A stretch of DNA of 64,000 nt from Pseudomonas sp. MYb327. Its GTDB lineage: Bacteria > Pseudomonadota > Gammaproteobacteria > Pseudomonadales > Pseudomonadaceae. The DNA lies in assembly GCF_040438925.1 (NCBI RefSeq), contig NZ_CP159258.1, positions 1,936,001 through 2,000,000 of the forward strand, written 5' to 3'. The translations under genes were made by a program, and so were the position numbers. The notes beneath the pieces are model-generated. The model did no database searches. It saw only the letters and a program-made list of their open reading frames with translations, and was not told the origin of the DNA. The first letter of the stretch is position 1. Every line of letters begins with the position of its first letter. Positions 19,144 through 30,810 of the stretch are shown here, piece after piece.

Positions 19144-19410
19144 TTATGCCGCTTTTTGCTCCATGGCTATTGGCGACAGGTAGTTGTTGTAGCTATGGAG
19201 CCTGGTGCGGTTGTAGTACAGAAAAAAACGCACCATATCGGTTTTCGCCTCCTCGATCAGGCTGTAGCCATTGCGAGGGACCCACTCTGACTTCAGCGTG
19301 CCGAAAAACCGCTCCGTTGGAGCATTGTCCCAGCACTGCCCGCGATGGCTCATGCTTTGCAAAATGCCATGGCGCAGCAGTTCCTCTTGAAACTTGCGAC
19401 TGGTGTACTG
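19144..19410 (-). pseudogene. IS3-family orfB, C-terminal part after IS30 insertion
   Basis: Encodes the end of the DDE transposase, from QYTSRKFQEELLRHGI through CWDNAPTERFFGTLKSEW, which carries the catalytic Glu, to the stop at 19144. Joined across the IS30 it continues exactly from the HSDQGC at the other side, so orfB was intact before the second insertion. Confidence 0.88.
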
Positions 19411-21733
<2,323 letters not shown>

Positions 21734-23363
21734 GGAACCTCCAAGTTGGCGAAATCATATCGCCCTTAAGAGGTGTCCGGAATTATTAGGCCAGTTCAGC
21801 TTGCCAGCGATGGCGTCAGCACATTCAACATCACCATTGCCTGGCAGACCGCTATCGCGAGCAAGCTTGCTCCTACGGCATTTCGAGTCATTCACAATTC
21901 CCGCCTCCACAACAATCCCTGTAGGAGCTGGCTTGCCAGCGATGGCGTCAGCACGGTCAACATCGCGGTTGCCTGACACACCGCCATCGCGGGCAAGCCC
22001 GCTCCTACGGCATTTCGAGTCGTTCACAATTCCCGCCTCCACCCAAAATCCCCGTAGGAGCTGGCTTGCCAGCGATGGCGTCAGCACATTCAACATCACC
22101 GTTGCCTGGCAGACCGCTATCGCGAGCAAGCTTGCTCCTACAGCATTTTGGGGCGCCCACAATCCCCGCATCCACCCAAAATCCCCGTAGGAGCTGGCTT
22201 GCCAGCGATGGCGTCAGCACATTCAACATCACCATAGCCTGGCAGACCGCTATCGCGAGCAAGCTTGCTCCTACGGCATTTCGAGTCGTTCACAATTCCC
22301 GCATCCACCCAAAATCCCCGTAGGAGCTGGCTTGCCAGCGATGGCGTCAGCACATTCAACATCATCGTTGTCTGTCAGACCGCCATCGCGAGCAAGCTTG
22401 CTCCTACGGCATTTCGAGTCGTTCACAATTCCCGCATCCACCCAAAATTCCCGTAGGAGCTGGCTTGCCAGCGATGGCGTCAGTACGGTCAACATCGCGG
22501 TTGCCTGGCAGACCGCTATCGCGAGCAAGCTTGCTCCTACGGCATTTCGAGTCGTTCACAATTCCCGCATCCACCCAAAATCCCCGTAGGAGCTTGCTTG
22601 CCAGCGATGGCGTCAGTACGGTCAACATCGCGGTTGCCTGGCAGACCGCTATCGCGAGCAAGCTTGCTCCTACGGCATTTTGGGGCGCCCACAATTCCCG
22701 CATCCACCCAAAATCCCCGTAGGAGCTGGCTTGCCAGCGATGGCGTCAGCACATTCAACATCACCATTGCCTGGTAGACCGCTATCGCGAGCAAGCTTGC
22801 TCCTACGGCATTTCGAGTCGTTCACAATTCCCGCATCCACAACAATCCCTGTAGGAGCTGGCTTGCCAGCGATGGCGTCAGCACATTCAACATCGCGGTT
22901 GCCTGGTAGACCGCTATCGCGAGCAAGCTTGCTCCTACGGCATTTCGAGTCGTTCACAATTCCCGCCTCCACCCAAAATCCCCGTAGGAGCTGGCTTGCC
23001 AGCGATGGCGTCAGCACATTCAACATCGCGGTTGCCTGGTAGACCGCTATCGCGAGCAAGCTTGCTCCTACGGCATTTCGAGTCGTTCACAATTCCCGCA
23101 TCCACAACAATCCCTGTAGGAGCTGGCTTGCCAGCGATGGCGTCAGCACATTCAACATCGCGGTTGCCTGGTAGACCGCTATCGCGAGCAAGCTTGCTCC
23201 TACGGCATTTCGAGTCGTTCACAACTCCCACATCCACCCAAAATCCCCGTAGGAGCTGGCTTGCCAGCGATGGCGTCAGTACGGTCAACATCGCGGTTGC
23301 CTGACACGCCGCCATCGCGGGAAACCCCGCTCCCACAGGGATTGGTGTTACCAACCGAGCAGG

Positions 23364-23400
23364 CAAAAAAAAGCCCCGCGACCGAATGAGGCAGCGGGGC
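23364..23400 (-). terminator. Rho-independent terminator of mexEF-oprN
   Basis: On the minus strand, GCCCCGCTGCC ... GCGGGGC is followed by eight T, about 50 bp after the oprN stop. Confidence 0.85.
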
Positions 23401-23448
23401 AAAGGAATTGGTTGGTTGCGGCCAACCAAAGGAGCTCTTTGAAAATCG

Positions 23449-24870
23449 TTACTTGCTGGCGACCGTCTCTGGCTGCCAGCCACCGCCGAGGGCCTTGTAG
23501 ATCGCGACGATGCCGCGATACAGGTCGACTTCAGCCTGGGCCTGGGTGTCTTCTGCTGCCAGACGCTCGCGCTGGGCGTCGAGTAATACAAGGAAATCCA
23601 CCGTGCCTTCGCGGTAGCGGATTTCCGCCAGATTGGCAGCGGATCGGCTGGACTCGCTCTGACGAATCAACGAAATCAGGCGCTGCTGGCGTTTGCCGTA
23701 GTCGCTGAAGGCGTTTTCCGACTCTTCAAGGGCCAGCAATACTTGTTGCTCGTAGGTTGCCAGGGCGCCTTCGGCATCGGCATCGGCACCGCGTAAACGG
23801 GCACGCACACTGCCCAGGTCGAACGCCGCCCACGTGATGCTCGGGCCGAGTGCCCAGGCATTGGCAGCCGAAGAGCCGATCTGCGAGCCACGCCCGGCCG
23901 TGAAACCGAGGAAGCCGCTGAGGCTCACGCGCGGGAACAGATCAGCCTTGGCAACGCCAATGCGCGCTGTGGCCGACGCCAATTGACGTTCGGCGCTGAG
24001 GACGTCCGGACGGCGTTGCAACAGCTCGCCCGGATCACCGATCGGCAGGGCCTTGGCAATCGCCGGCAGGTTTTTGGGGCTCAGGTCCACGCTCAACTTG
24101 TCCGGGCGTTCACCCAGCAGGGTGGCGATACGGTTTTTCTGGCGCACCTGCTCAGCCTGCAATTGCGGGACGCTGGCTTCGACAGAGGCAAGGCGTGCAT
24201 CTGCACGCTCCACATCGAGCTGATCGCCAACGCCGGCGTCACGCAGGCTGATGGTGATTTTGCGCGACTCCTGCTGGTTCTGCAGGTTGGCCAGGGCGAT
24301 TTTCTCGCGCAATTGCGCACCACGCAGCTGGCCATAAGAGTCCACCAATTCGGCAATCATGGTGACTTGCAGTTGATACAGATCCGCCTCGAATGCCTGT
24401 TGTTCGGCATTGGCCGACTCCAGATTGCGCTGGATGCGGCCAAACAGGTCGATTTCCCATGCCATGTCCAGACCCAGGTCGTAGCGTTCGCTATTGACCC
24501 GGTCGGTGGTCTCGCCGGGAATCTGTCCTTTGCCCAGATCACTGCTGACGCGGCTGGTGATGGTCGGCATGGCGTCATTGCTGACGTCATCGCGAATCGC
24601 CCGGGCTGCTTTCCAGCGGGCGAAGGCGACGCGCAAGTCACGGTTGCCCTTCAAGGATTGCGTGACCAACTGGTTGAGGGTCGGGTCTTCAAACTGCTGC
24701 CACCAGATGCCTTCGAAGCGCGAGCGATCAAAGTTTTTCTGGCCGGCCGCACCATCGGTCACCGCAGTGATGTTGGCCGGTTCAGAGGCTGGGGTCTTGT
24801 AGTCCGGGCCAACGGCACAGGCGCTGAGCGCCAGTACCAGCAGGCTCGGCAGGAAGGCTTTCAAACTCAT
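23449..24870 (-). CDS. oprN: Outer-membrane efflux channel, OprN/OprM family
   Basis: The internal ATG at 24870 is the real start (473 aa). A lipoprotein signal peptide MSLKAFLPSLLVLALSAC places the lipidated Cys at residue 18. Two OEP repeats follow, with coiled segments (NLQNQQESRKITISLRDAGV, SLIRQSESSRSAANLAEIRY). It is the TolC-like exit duct for the MexEF pump, crossing periplasm and outer membrane. Its start overlaps the mexF stop (TGATG). The longer upstream frame is an out-of-frame reading of mexF. Confidence 0.93.
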   Translation of the reverse strand: MSLKAFLPSLLVLALSACAVGPDYKTPASEPANITAVTDGAAGQKNFDRSRFEGIWWQQFEDPTLNQLVTQSLKGNRDLRVAFARWKAARAIRDDVSNDAMPTITSRVSSDLGKGQIPGETTDRVNSERYDLGLDMAWEIDLFGRIQRNLESANAEQQAFEADLYQLQVTMIAELVDSYGQLRGAQLREKIALANLQNQQESRKITISLRDAGVGDQLDVERADARLASVEASVPQLQAEQVRQKNRIATLLGERPDKLSVDLSPKNLPAIAKALPIGDPGELLQRRPDVLSAERQLASATARIGVAKADLFPRVSLSGFLGFTAGRGSQIGSSAANAWALGPSITWAAFDLGSVRARLRGADADAEGALATYEQQVLLALEESENAFSDYGKRQQRLISLIRQSESSRSAANLAEIRYREGTVDFLVLLDAQRERLAAEDTQAQAEVDLYRGIVAIYKALGGGWQPETVASK

Positions 24871-27800
24871 CAGTGCGACTCCAGCTTCAGGTTGGCCTTG
24901 GCTGCTTTGCGCGCTTGGCCGCGTTCGACAAAGTTGCGAATCAGTACGTAAAACACCGGCGTCAGCAACAGTCCAAAGAAGGTCACCCCGAGCATCCCGG
25001 AGAACACCGCCACACCCATGGCGTGACGCATTTCCGCACCGGCACCGCTGGAGAACACCAGAGGCACAACACCCATGATGAACGCGAAGGAGGTCATCAG
25101 GATCGGCCGCAGACGCAGGCGGCACGCTTCGAGCACGGCGGCCAGCGGGTTCATGCCTTCAAGCTGTTTGTCCTTGGCAAACTCGACGATCAGAATCGCG
25201 TTCTTACAGGCAAGCCCCACCAGTACGATCAAGCCGATCTGGGTGAAGATGTTGTTGTCGCCACCCGAAGCAATCACACCGGTGATGGCCGACAGCAGGG
25301 TCATCGGTACGATCAGGATCACCGCCAGTGGCAGGCTCCAGCTTTCGTACTGCGCCGCGAGCACCAGGAACGCCAGCAGTACGCAGAGCGGGAACACGAA
25401 CAGCGCAGTGTTGCCGGACAGAATCTGCTGGTAGGTCAGGTCGGTCCATTCGTAGGTCATGCCGTTCGGAAGTTCTTCCTTGAGCAGTTTCTCGATGGCT
25501 TTTTCGGCCTGGCCGGAGCTGTAGCCGGGGGCGGCGGCACCGTTGATTTCTGCGGTGACGAAACCGTTGTAATGCGAGACGCGATCCGGGCCCGAGGTGT
25601 CGCTGACCTTGATGAACGTCGCCAGCGGGATCATCTCGCCTTTGTTGTTACGCACTTTCAGCTGACCGATCTGGTCGGATTCGAGGCGGAACTGCTGCTC
25701 GGCCTGAACGTTGACCTGGTAGGTACGGCCGAAGCGGTTGAAGTCGTTGGCATACAGCGAACCCAGGTAAATCTGCAGGGTGTCGAAGATGTCACTGACG
25801 GCCACGCCGTGGGTCTTGGCTTTTTCCCGGTCGATGGCGGCATCGACCTGCGGCACGTTCACGGTGTAGCTGGTGAACAGCCCGGCCAGTTCCGGAACGC
25901 TGTGGCTCTTGTTGATGATGTTCATGGTTTCTTTGTACAGCTCTTCGTAGCCGAGGTTACCCCGGTCTTCGATCTGCAGGCGGAAACCACCGATGGTGCC
26001 CAGGCCTTGTACCGGCGGCGGCGGGAAGATCGCCATGTAGGCTTCCTGAATCCCGGCGTACTGGCCGTTCAACGCACCGGCAATTGCACCGGCGGACATG
26101 CTCGGGTCTTTACGCTCGTCGAACGGTTTCAGGGTCACGAACACGATGCCGGCGTTCGGGCTGTTGGTGAAACCGTTGATGGACAGGCCAGGGAAGGCCA
26201 CCGCACTTTCCACACCCGGCTGTTTCAGCGCCAGATCGGACATGCGTTTGATCACATCTTCGGTACGGTCCAGGCTCGCGGCGTCCGGCAGTTGCGCGAA
26301 GGCCACCAGGTATTGCTTGTCCTGGCCGGGTACGAAACCGGTCGGCGTGCTGGAGAAACCGAAGAACGTCAGCACCATCAGACCTGCGTACAACAGCAGG
26401 GCGATACCGCTGCTGCGGATGACACGGGCCACCGTGCCGACGTAACCATGGCTGGCTTTTTCAAAGAAACGGTTGAACGGACGGAACAACCAGCCACCGA
26501 AGATTTTGTCGAGGACCTTGGAGAAACGGTCTTTCGGCGCGTCATGACCTTTCAACAACACGGCCGCCAGTGCCGGCGACAGGGTCAGCGAGTTGAAGGC
26601 CGAGATCACCGTGGAAATCGCGATGGTCAGGGCGAATTGTTTGTAGAACTGCCCGGTCAACCCGGAGATGAACGCCGCTGGAATAAACACCGCACACAGT
26701 ACCAGCGCCGTGGCGATGATCGGGCCGGTCACTTCACGCATGGCCCGTTTTGTTGCCTCGACCGGCGTCAGTCCCAGTTCGATATTTCGCTCGACGTTTT
26801 CCACCACCACGATCGCATCGTCGACCACGATCCCGATCGCCAGTACCAGGCCGAACAATGACAAGGCGTTCAACGAGAAGCCGAACAAGTGCATCACGGC
26901 AAATGTACCGATCAGCGATACCGGCACCGCCACCAACGGAATGATCGAGGCGCGCCAGGTTTGCAGGAACAGGATCACCACCAGAACCACGAGGATCAGC
27001 GCTTCGAACAGGGTATGGACCACCGCCTCGATGGAGCCGCGCACGAAGATCGTCGGGTCATAGACGATGCTGAAATCCATGCCTTCCGGGAAGTTCTTCT
27101 TCAGCTCGGCCATTTTCGACCGCACTTCGTTGGAAATCTCGATGGCGTTGGAGCCAGGGCGCTGGAAGATCGGGATCGCCACCGCCGGTTGGTTGTTCAG
27201 CAAGGAACGCAGGGCGTACTGGCTGGAACCCAGTTCGACGCGAGCGATGTCTTTGAGACGAGTGATTTCACCGTTGTCGCCGGAGCGAATGATGATGTTC
27301 TCGAACTCTTCCTCGGACACCAGGCGGCCCTGGGTGTTGACCGACAACTGGAACGCCGTGGCATTCGGGGCGGGTGGCGCACCCAGCGCACCGGCAGCGA
27401 CCTGACGGTTCTGTTCACGGATTGCAGTGACCACATCAGTCGCGGTCAGGTTACGCGAAGCAGTCTTGTTCGGATCGAGCCAGACCCGTAGCGAGTAATC
27501 GCCCATGCCGAACAGCTGTACATCACCGACACCGCCCAGACGCGCCAGCTCATCCTTGATGTTGAGCAAGGCGTAGTTGGACAGGTAGAGCATGTCGTAG
27601 CGTTTGTCCGGCGAGGTCAAGTGCACAACCATCGTCAGGTCGGGCGACGCCTTGTCCACGGTGATACCGATGCGCGTCACTTCTTCGGGAAGTTTCGGCT
27701 CGGTCCGGGTCACGCGGTTTTGCACCTGCACCTGCGCGTTATCCAGGTCAGTGCCCAGGGCGAAGGTGATGGTCAGGGTGATCTTGCCGTCGGCGGTCGA

Positions 27801-28049
27801 CTGCGAGGACATGTAAAGCATGTTCTCGACGCCGGTGATCGCTTGCTCCAGGGGAGCGGCCACGGTTTCACCGATGACTTTCGGGTTGGCCCCCGGGAAG
27901 TTGGCGCGTACCACAACGGTCGGCGGCACCACTTCCGGGTATTCGCTGATCGGCAATTGGAACAGCGAGATCGCACCGGCAATCAGGATCAGCAGCGATA
28001 GCACCGCTGCGAAGATCGGCCGGGAAATGAAGAATTGGGAAAAATTCAT
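24870..28049 (-). CDS. mexF: RND multidrug efflux transporter
   Basis: This 1059-aa inner-membrane HAE-1 RND pump has 12 membrane helices and two large periplasmic loops. The proton-relay aspartates lie in LVLAIGIVVDDAIVVVENVE of TM4. The N-terminus MNFSQFFISRPIFAAVLSLL and FIPAAFISGLTGQFYKQFAL are canonical. Together with the MexT/MexS neighbours the best match is MexF, which exports chloramphenicol, fluoroquinolones, trimethoprim and quorum-signal precursors such as HHQ. Confidence 0.95.
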   Translation of the reverse strand: MNFSQFFISRPIFAAVLSLLILIAGAISLFQLPISEYPEVVPPTVVVRANFPGANPKVIGETVAAPLEQAITGVENMLYMSSQSTADGKITLTITFALGTDLDNAQVQVQNRVTRTEPKLPEEVTRIGITVDKASPDLTMVVHLTSPDKRYDMLYLSNYALLNIKDELARLGGVGDVQLFGMGDYSLRVWLDPNKTASRNLTATDVVTAIREQNRQVAAGALGAPPAPNATAFQLSVNTQGRLVSEEEFENIIIRSGDNGEITRLKDIARVELGSSQYALRSLLNNQPAVAIPIFQRPGSNAIEISNEVRSKMAELKKNFPEGMDFSIVYDPTIFVRGSIEAVVHTLFEALILVVLVVILFLQTWRASIIPLVAVPVSLIGTFAVMHLFGFSLNALSLFGLVLAIGIVVDDAIVVVENVERNIELGLTPVEATKRAMREVTGPIIATALVLCAVFIPAAFISGLTGQFYKQFALTIAISTVISAFNSLTLSPALAAVLLKGHDAPKDRFSKVLDKIFGGWLFRPFNRFFEKASHGYVGTVARVIRSSGIALLLYAGLMVLTFFGFSSTPTGFVPGQDKQYLVAFAQLPDAASLDRTEDVIKRMSDLALKQPGVESAVAFPGLSINGFTNSPNAGIVFVTLKPFDERKDPSMSAGAIAGALNGQYAGIQEAYMAIFPPPPVQGLGTIGGFRLQIEDRGNLGYEELYKETMNIINKSHSVPELAGLFTSYTVNVPQVDAAIDREKAKTHGVAVSDIFDTLQIYLGSLYANDFNRFGRTYQVNVQAEQQFRLESDQIGQLKVRNNKGEMIPLATFIKVSDTSGPDRVSHYNGFVTAEINGAAAPGYSSGQAEKAIEKLLKEELPNGMTYEWTDLTYQQILSGNTALFVFPLCVLLAFLVLAAQYESWSLPLAVILIVPMTLLSAITGVIASGGDNNIFTQIGLIVLVGLACKNAILIVEFAKDKQLEGMNPLAAVLEACRLRLRPILMTSFAFIMGVVPLVFSSGAGAEMRHAMGVAVFSGMLGVTFFGLLLTPVFYVLIRNFVERGQARKAAKANLKLESH

Positions 28050-28064
28050 CGGAGTCGTTATCCC

Positions 28065-29318
28065 TTAACCGCGTGGAGTCGCAGCAGCCACTTTCACAAC
28101 CGTACCCGGCGCGACCTTGGCAGGCGCGACTTGAGGCAGGTTGCTGGCTTCCAGCGCTTGTCGTTGTTGTGCCAGTGCCGCGAGGGTTTGCTCGCTGGCC
28201 ATCGGGATCACTTCAGGGGTGACCGGCGAACCGGGACGTACCCGTTGCAGACCCTTGACGATGATGGTGTCGTCCTTGTTCAGACCGTTGCGCACGATGC
28301 GCAGGCCTTCGATTTTCGGACCCAGCTCGACCGCGCGGTAGGCAGTTTTGTTGTCGGCATCCATCACCAACACAAACTTCTTGCCCAGGTCAGTGCCGAC
28401 CGCTTCGTCGTTGATCAGCATGGCGCTGTAGGTACCGCTGCCCACCAGTTTCAGGCGTGCATACAGGCCCGGGGTGTAGCTGCCGTCGCTGTTGTCGAAC
28501 ACGGCGCGACCACGGATGGTGCCGGTTTTCGGGTTGACCTGGTTGTCGACGAAGTTCATCACGCCCTGGTGCGGGTTGCCGTCTTCGTTGGACAGGCCCA
28601 TGTAAACCGGGGTGGTGGCGCCGCGTTTGCCCTGGCGAGCGAGTTGCGTGTACTTGAGGAACACGCGCTCGTCAGCGTCGAAGTAGGCGTAGACCTTGTC
28701 GGTGGAAACCACGCTAGTTAGCGGGGTGGTATCGGCGGTCACCAGGTTGCCGGCGGTGATTTCAGCACGGCTGACGCGACCACTGATGGGTGCGGTGACA
28801 CGGGTGAAGCTCAGGTTCAGTTTGGCCAGGTCCAGTTGCGCTTGAAGGGCACCGACGGCGGCGCGGGCTTCCTGGGCAGCGCTGGTACGCGAGTCGGCCA
28901 GTTCCGCGGAAATCGCGTTACTGGTCCGCAGGCGTTCACCGCGCTGGGCTTCGTTTTCGCTGCGGGTGGCGTTGGCGCGGGACTGGGCGACCAGTGCTTC
29001 GAGGCGGCGGACCTCAGCCTGGAACGGACGCGGGTCGATCTGGAACAGCAGATCACCTTTCTTGACCAGCGCACCTTCAGTGAAGGCCACTTCGTCGATC
29101 TGGCCGGAGACCCGTGGACGAATCTCTACGGTTTCCGGCGCTTCAAGGCGACCGGTGAATTCGTCCCACTCGTTGACTGGCTGCTCCAGCACCTTGGCTA
29201 CGCTGACTTTGGCAGCGGGCAGGGTGGCGGCAGTTTCCGGAGCCTTGCCGCAGGCGCTCATCACCAGAACGGCCAAGACGGCCAACGGGAAGCGCAAATG
29301 TTTGAATGACTGTTCCAT
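28065..29318 (-). CDS. mexE: RND efflux periplasmic adaptor
   Basis: The ATG at 29318 gives 417 aa with a lipoprotein signal (FPLAVLAVLVMSAC, lipobox MSAC). Membrane-fusion domains: lipoyl/barrel-sandwich halves (VEIRPRVSGQIDEVAFTEGA and ITAPISGRVSRAEITAGN-type second half) flanking an alpha hairpin (EVRRLEALVAQSRANATRSE), then a beta-barrel. It links MexF to OprN. It is the first gene of the operon, 15 bp before mexF. Confidence 0.94.
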   Translation of the reverse strand: MEQSFKHLRFPLAVLAVLVMSACGKAPETAATLPAAKVSVAKVLEQPVNEWDEFTGRLEAPETVEIRPRVSGQIDEVAFTEGALVKKGDLLFQIDPRPFQAEVRRLEALVAQSRANATRSENEAQRGERLRTSNAISAELADSRTSAAQEARAAVGALQAQLDLAKLNLSFTRVTAPISGRVSRAEITAGNLVTADTTPLTSVVSTDKVYAYFDADERVFLKYTQLARQGKRGATTPVYMGLSNEDGNPHQGVMNFVDNQVNPKTGTIRGRAVFDNSDGSYTPGLYARLKLVGSGTYSAMLINDEAVGTDLGKKFVLVMDADNKTAYRAVELGPKIEGLRIVRNGLNKDDTIIVKGLQRVRPGSPVTPEVIPMASEQTLAALAQQRQALEASNLPQVAPAKVAPGTVVKVAAATPRG

Positions 29319-29400
29319 GGATGCATCCGCCAATGTATTGAAGATTGGCGAATCATGCGCGGCAGGGTGGTATCGGACGAATCGAATGGGGCGAAGGTAA

Positions 29401-29419
29401 CTATCATTCGGAATGATAG
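29401..29419. promoter_or_regulatory. Perfect 19-bp palindrome upstream of mexE
   Basis: CTATCATTC G GAATGATAG: 9-bp arms and a 1-bp centre, 83-101 bp before the mexE start. Its length and symmetry resemble operators of dimeric repressors (TetR or MarR type). No cognate regulator other than MexT is adjacent, so the ligand protein is unknown. Confidence 0.55.
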
Positions 29420-29532
29420 GAGAACCCAAGTTAGCTCTCTAGCCTGCGCCTTGCGTAAGGAGGGGATCAACGTGATTGATGGCAATTCTGTATTTCCAGA
29501 ATTGCAAAGGTCTGGTTTTAGACCGCGTCGCG

Positions 29533-29602
29533 GCTATCGCTGGCAAGCCAGCTCCTACAGATTTGCGCTATCTCTGTGGGAGCTGGATTGCCAGCGATGG
29601 CG
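29533..29602. repeat. REP pair downstream of mexT
   Basis: Inverted cores (TATCGCTGGCAAGCCAGCTC and GGGAGCTGGATTGCCAGCGA) are separated by about 15 bp; probably the 3' hairpin of mexT. Confidence 0.8.
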
Positions 29603-29623
29603 TCAGAAGCCTTGATAAAGAAC

Positions 29624-30541
29624 TCAAGCCAGACTATCCGGATCCCCGAAGAACATTTGTATCCGCGAGCGCAACCAACGCTCCCCCGGATCATTGTCCT
29701 GCGACCCGCGCCACGCCATGTGCAACTCAAAGCTGCGCACCGGTAACGGTGGGTCTTCCGCCCGTACACCGCCCGCAGCGGTCAGCGCGTCGGCGGTGTA
29801 GTCCGGCACGGTGGCGACGATATCGGTTCCGCTCAACAGCGTGCTCAACCCGTTGAACTGCGGCACTGCCAGCACCACGTGACGTTTGCGCCCGAGCTTT
29901 TCCAGTTCTTCATCTATAAAGCCGCTCAGGTCGCCGGCGAACGACACCAGCGCATGGGGACGGGCGCAGAAGTCATCCAGGCTCAATGGTCCTGGCACAG
30001 TGTCGGCGCGCAACAGTTTCGGCGAACTGCGGCGCAGCACTTTGCGCTTGGCGTTGGCCGGCAGGTCGGTGGTGTAGCTGACGCCGATTGAAATTTCCCC
30101 CGAGGCCAACAAGCCAGGCATCAGAATGTAGTTGACCCGCCGCACCACCAGCACGATTCCCGGGGATTCGGCACGCAGGCGCTTGAGCAACATCGGCAGC
30201 AGGGCAAATTCGACATCGTCCGACAGACCGATGCGGAACACCGCAGTGCTGGTGGCCGGGTCGAACTCGGCCGCACGACTGACGGCGGTTGAGATCGAAT
30301 CCAGTGCGGGAGAGAGCAGGGCGAAGATTTCCACTGCCCGGGCGGACGGCTCCATGCTGCGGCCGGTTCGCACAAACAACGGGTCATCGAACAGGCCGCG
30401 CAGCCGCGAAAGCGCCGCACTGATGGCCGGCTGGCCGAGGAACAGCTTCTCGGCCGCGCGCGTCACACTGCGCTCGTGCATCAATGTTTCGAATACGATT
30501 AACAGGTTCAGGTCGACACGACGCAGGTCATTACGATTCAT
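29624..30541 (-). CDS. mexT: LysR-type activator of mexEF-oprN
   Basis: The ATG at 30541 (AGGA upstream) gives 305 aa beginning MNRNDLRRVDLNLLIVFETL, the MexT opening. An N-terminal HTH (SVTRAAEKLFLGQPAISAAL) is followed by a LysR effector domain. MexT activates mexEF-oprN and mexS and lowers OprD-type porin expression in P. aeruginosa. The reading frame is uninterrupted here, in contrast to the often mutated P. aeruginosa gene. It lies between the operon and the divergent mexS. Confidence 0.93.
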   Translation of the reverse strand: MNRNDLRRVDLNLLIVFETLMHERSVTRAAEKLFLGQPAISAALSRLRGLFDDPLFVRTGRSMEPSARAVEIFALLSPALDSISTAVSRAAEFDPATSTAVFRIGLSDDVEFALLPMLLKRLRAESPGIVLVVRRVNYILMPGLLASGEISIGVSYTTDLPANAKRKVLRRSSPKLLRADTVPGPLSLDDFCARPHALVSFAGDLSGFIDEELEKLGRKRHVVLAVPQFNGLSTLLSGTDIVATVPDYTADALTAAGGVRAEDPPLPVRSFELHMAWRGSQDNDPGERWLRSRIQMFFGDPDSLA

Positions 30542-30810
30542 CTGGAGTCCTGGCAGAGTCAGCAAACTTGACGTGAGCGGCCATATGAGAACAATGGCCA
30601 GCAAGAATATTACGGGGAAAGGCTGGTACTCTGCACCGAGTAATTCAGTTTTCCTACAAAGGCTGCTTCGGTTTCATACGACATTTGACGATGTTGACGC
30701 CGCTGCGGAATCAATGACAGGCATGTCGACTATTAATAGCCACTGATAGTGTTGGGTTGAAAGCCCAGCTAGAGTTCATGGCATTAGAGGTTTATTTGGC
30801 GAGGTTTGCG

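Larger units (their letters stand above)
29319..29623. promoter_or_regulatory. mexE upstream region
   Basis: About 305 bp between mexT and mexE, both on the minus strand. It contains a perfect palindrome at 29401-29419 and, next to mexT, a REP pair. I could not place a clean match to the published MexT site (ATCA-N5-GTCGAT-N4-ACYAT); only a loose match occurs at about 29370-29395. Confidence 0.5.

Noticed and set aside
21798..23335. Possible CRISPR array
   Set aside because: Repeats and intervening parts are both conserved and the units are inverted pairs, unlike unique spacers between identical short repeats; no cas genes are present.
23449..25125. 558-aa reading of the oprN frame
   Set aside because: The first 85 residues are mexF read in another frame; the lipoprotein signal peptide at the ATG at 24870 marks the true start.
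24873..26861. 662-aa plus-strand ORF opposite mexF
   Set aside because: A long antisense frame produced by high GC and codon bias of mexF; no recognisable domains.
29360..29400. MexT binding site (published consensus) upstream of mexE
   Set aside because: Only a loose match is visible (GTCCGAT instead of GTCGAT and poor flanks), so it is not listed as a site.
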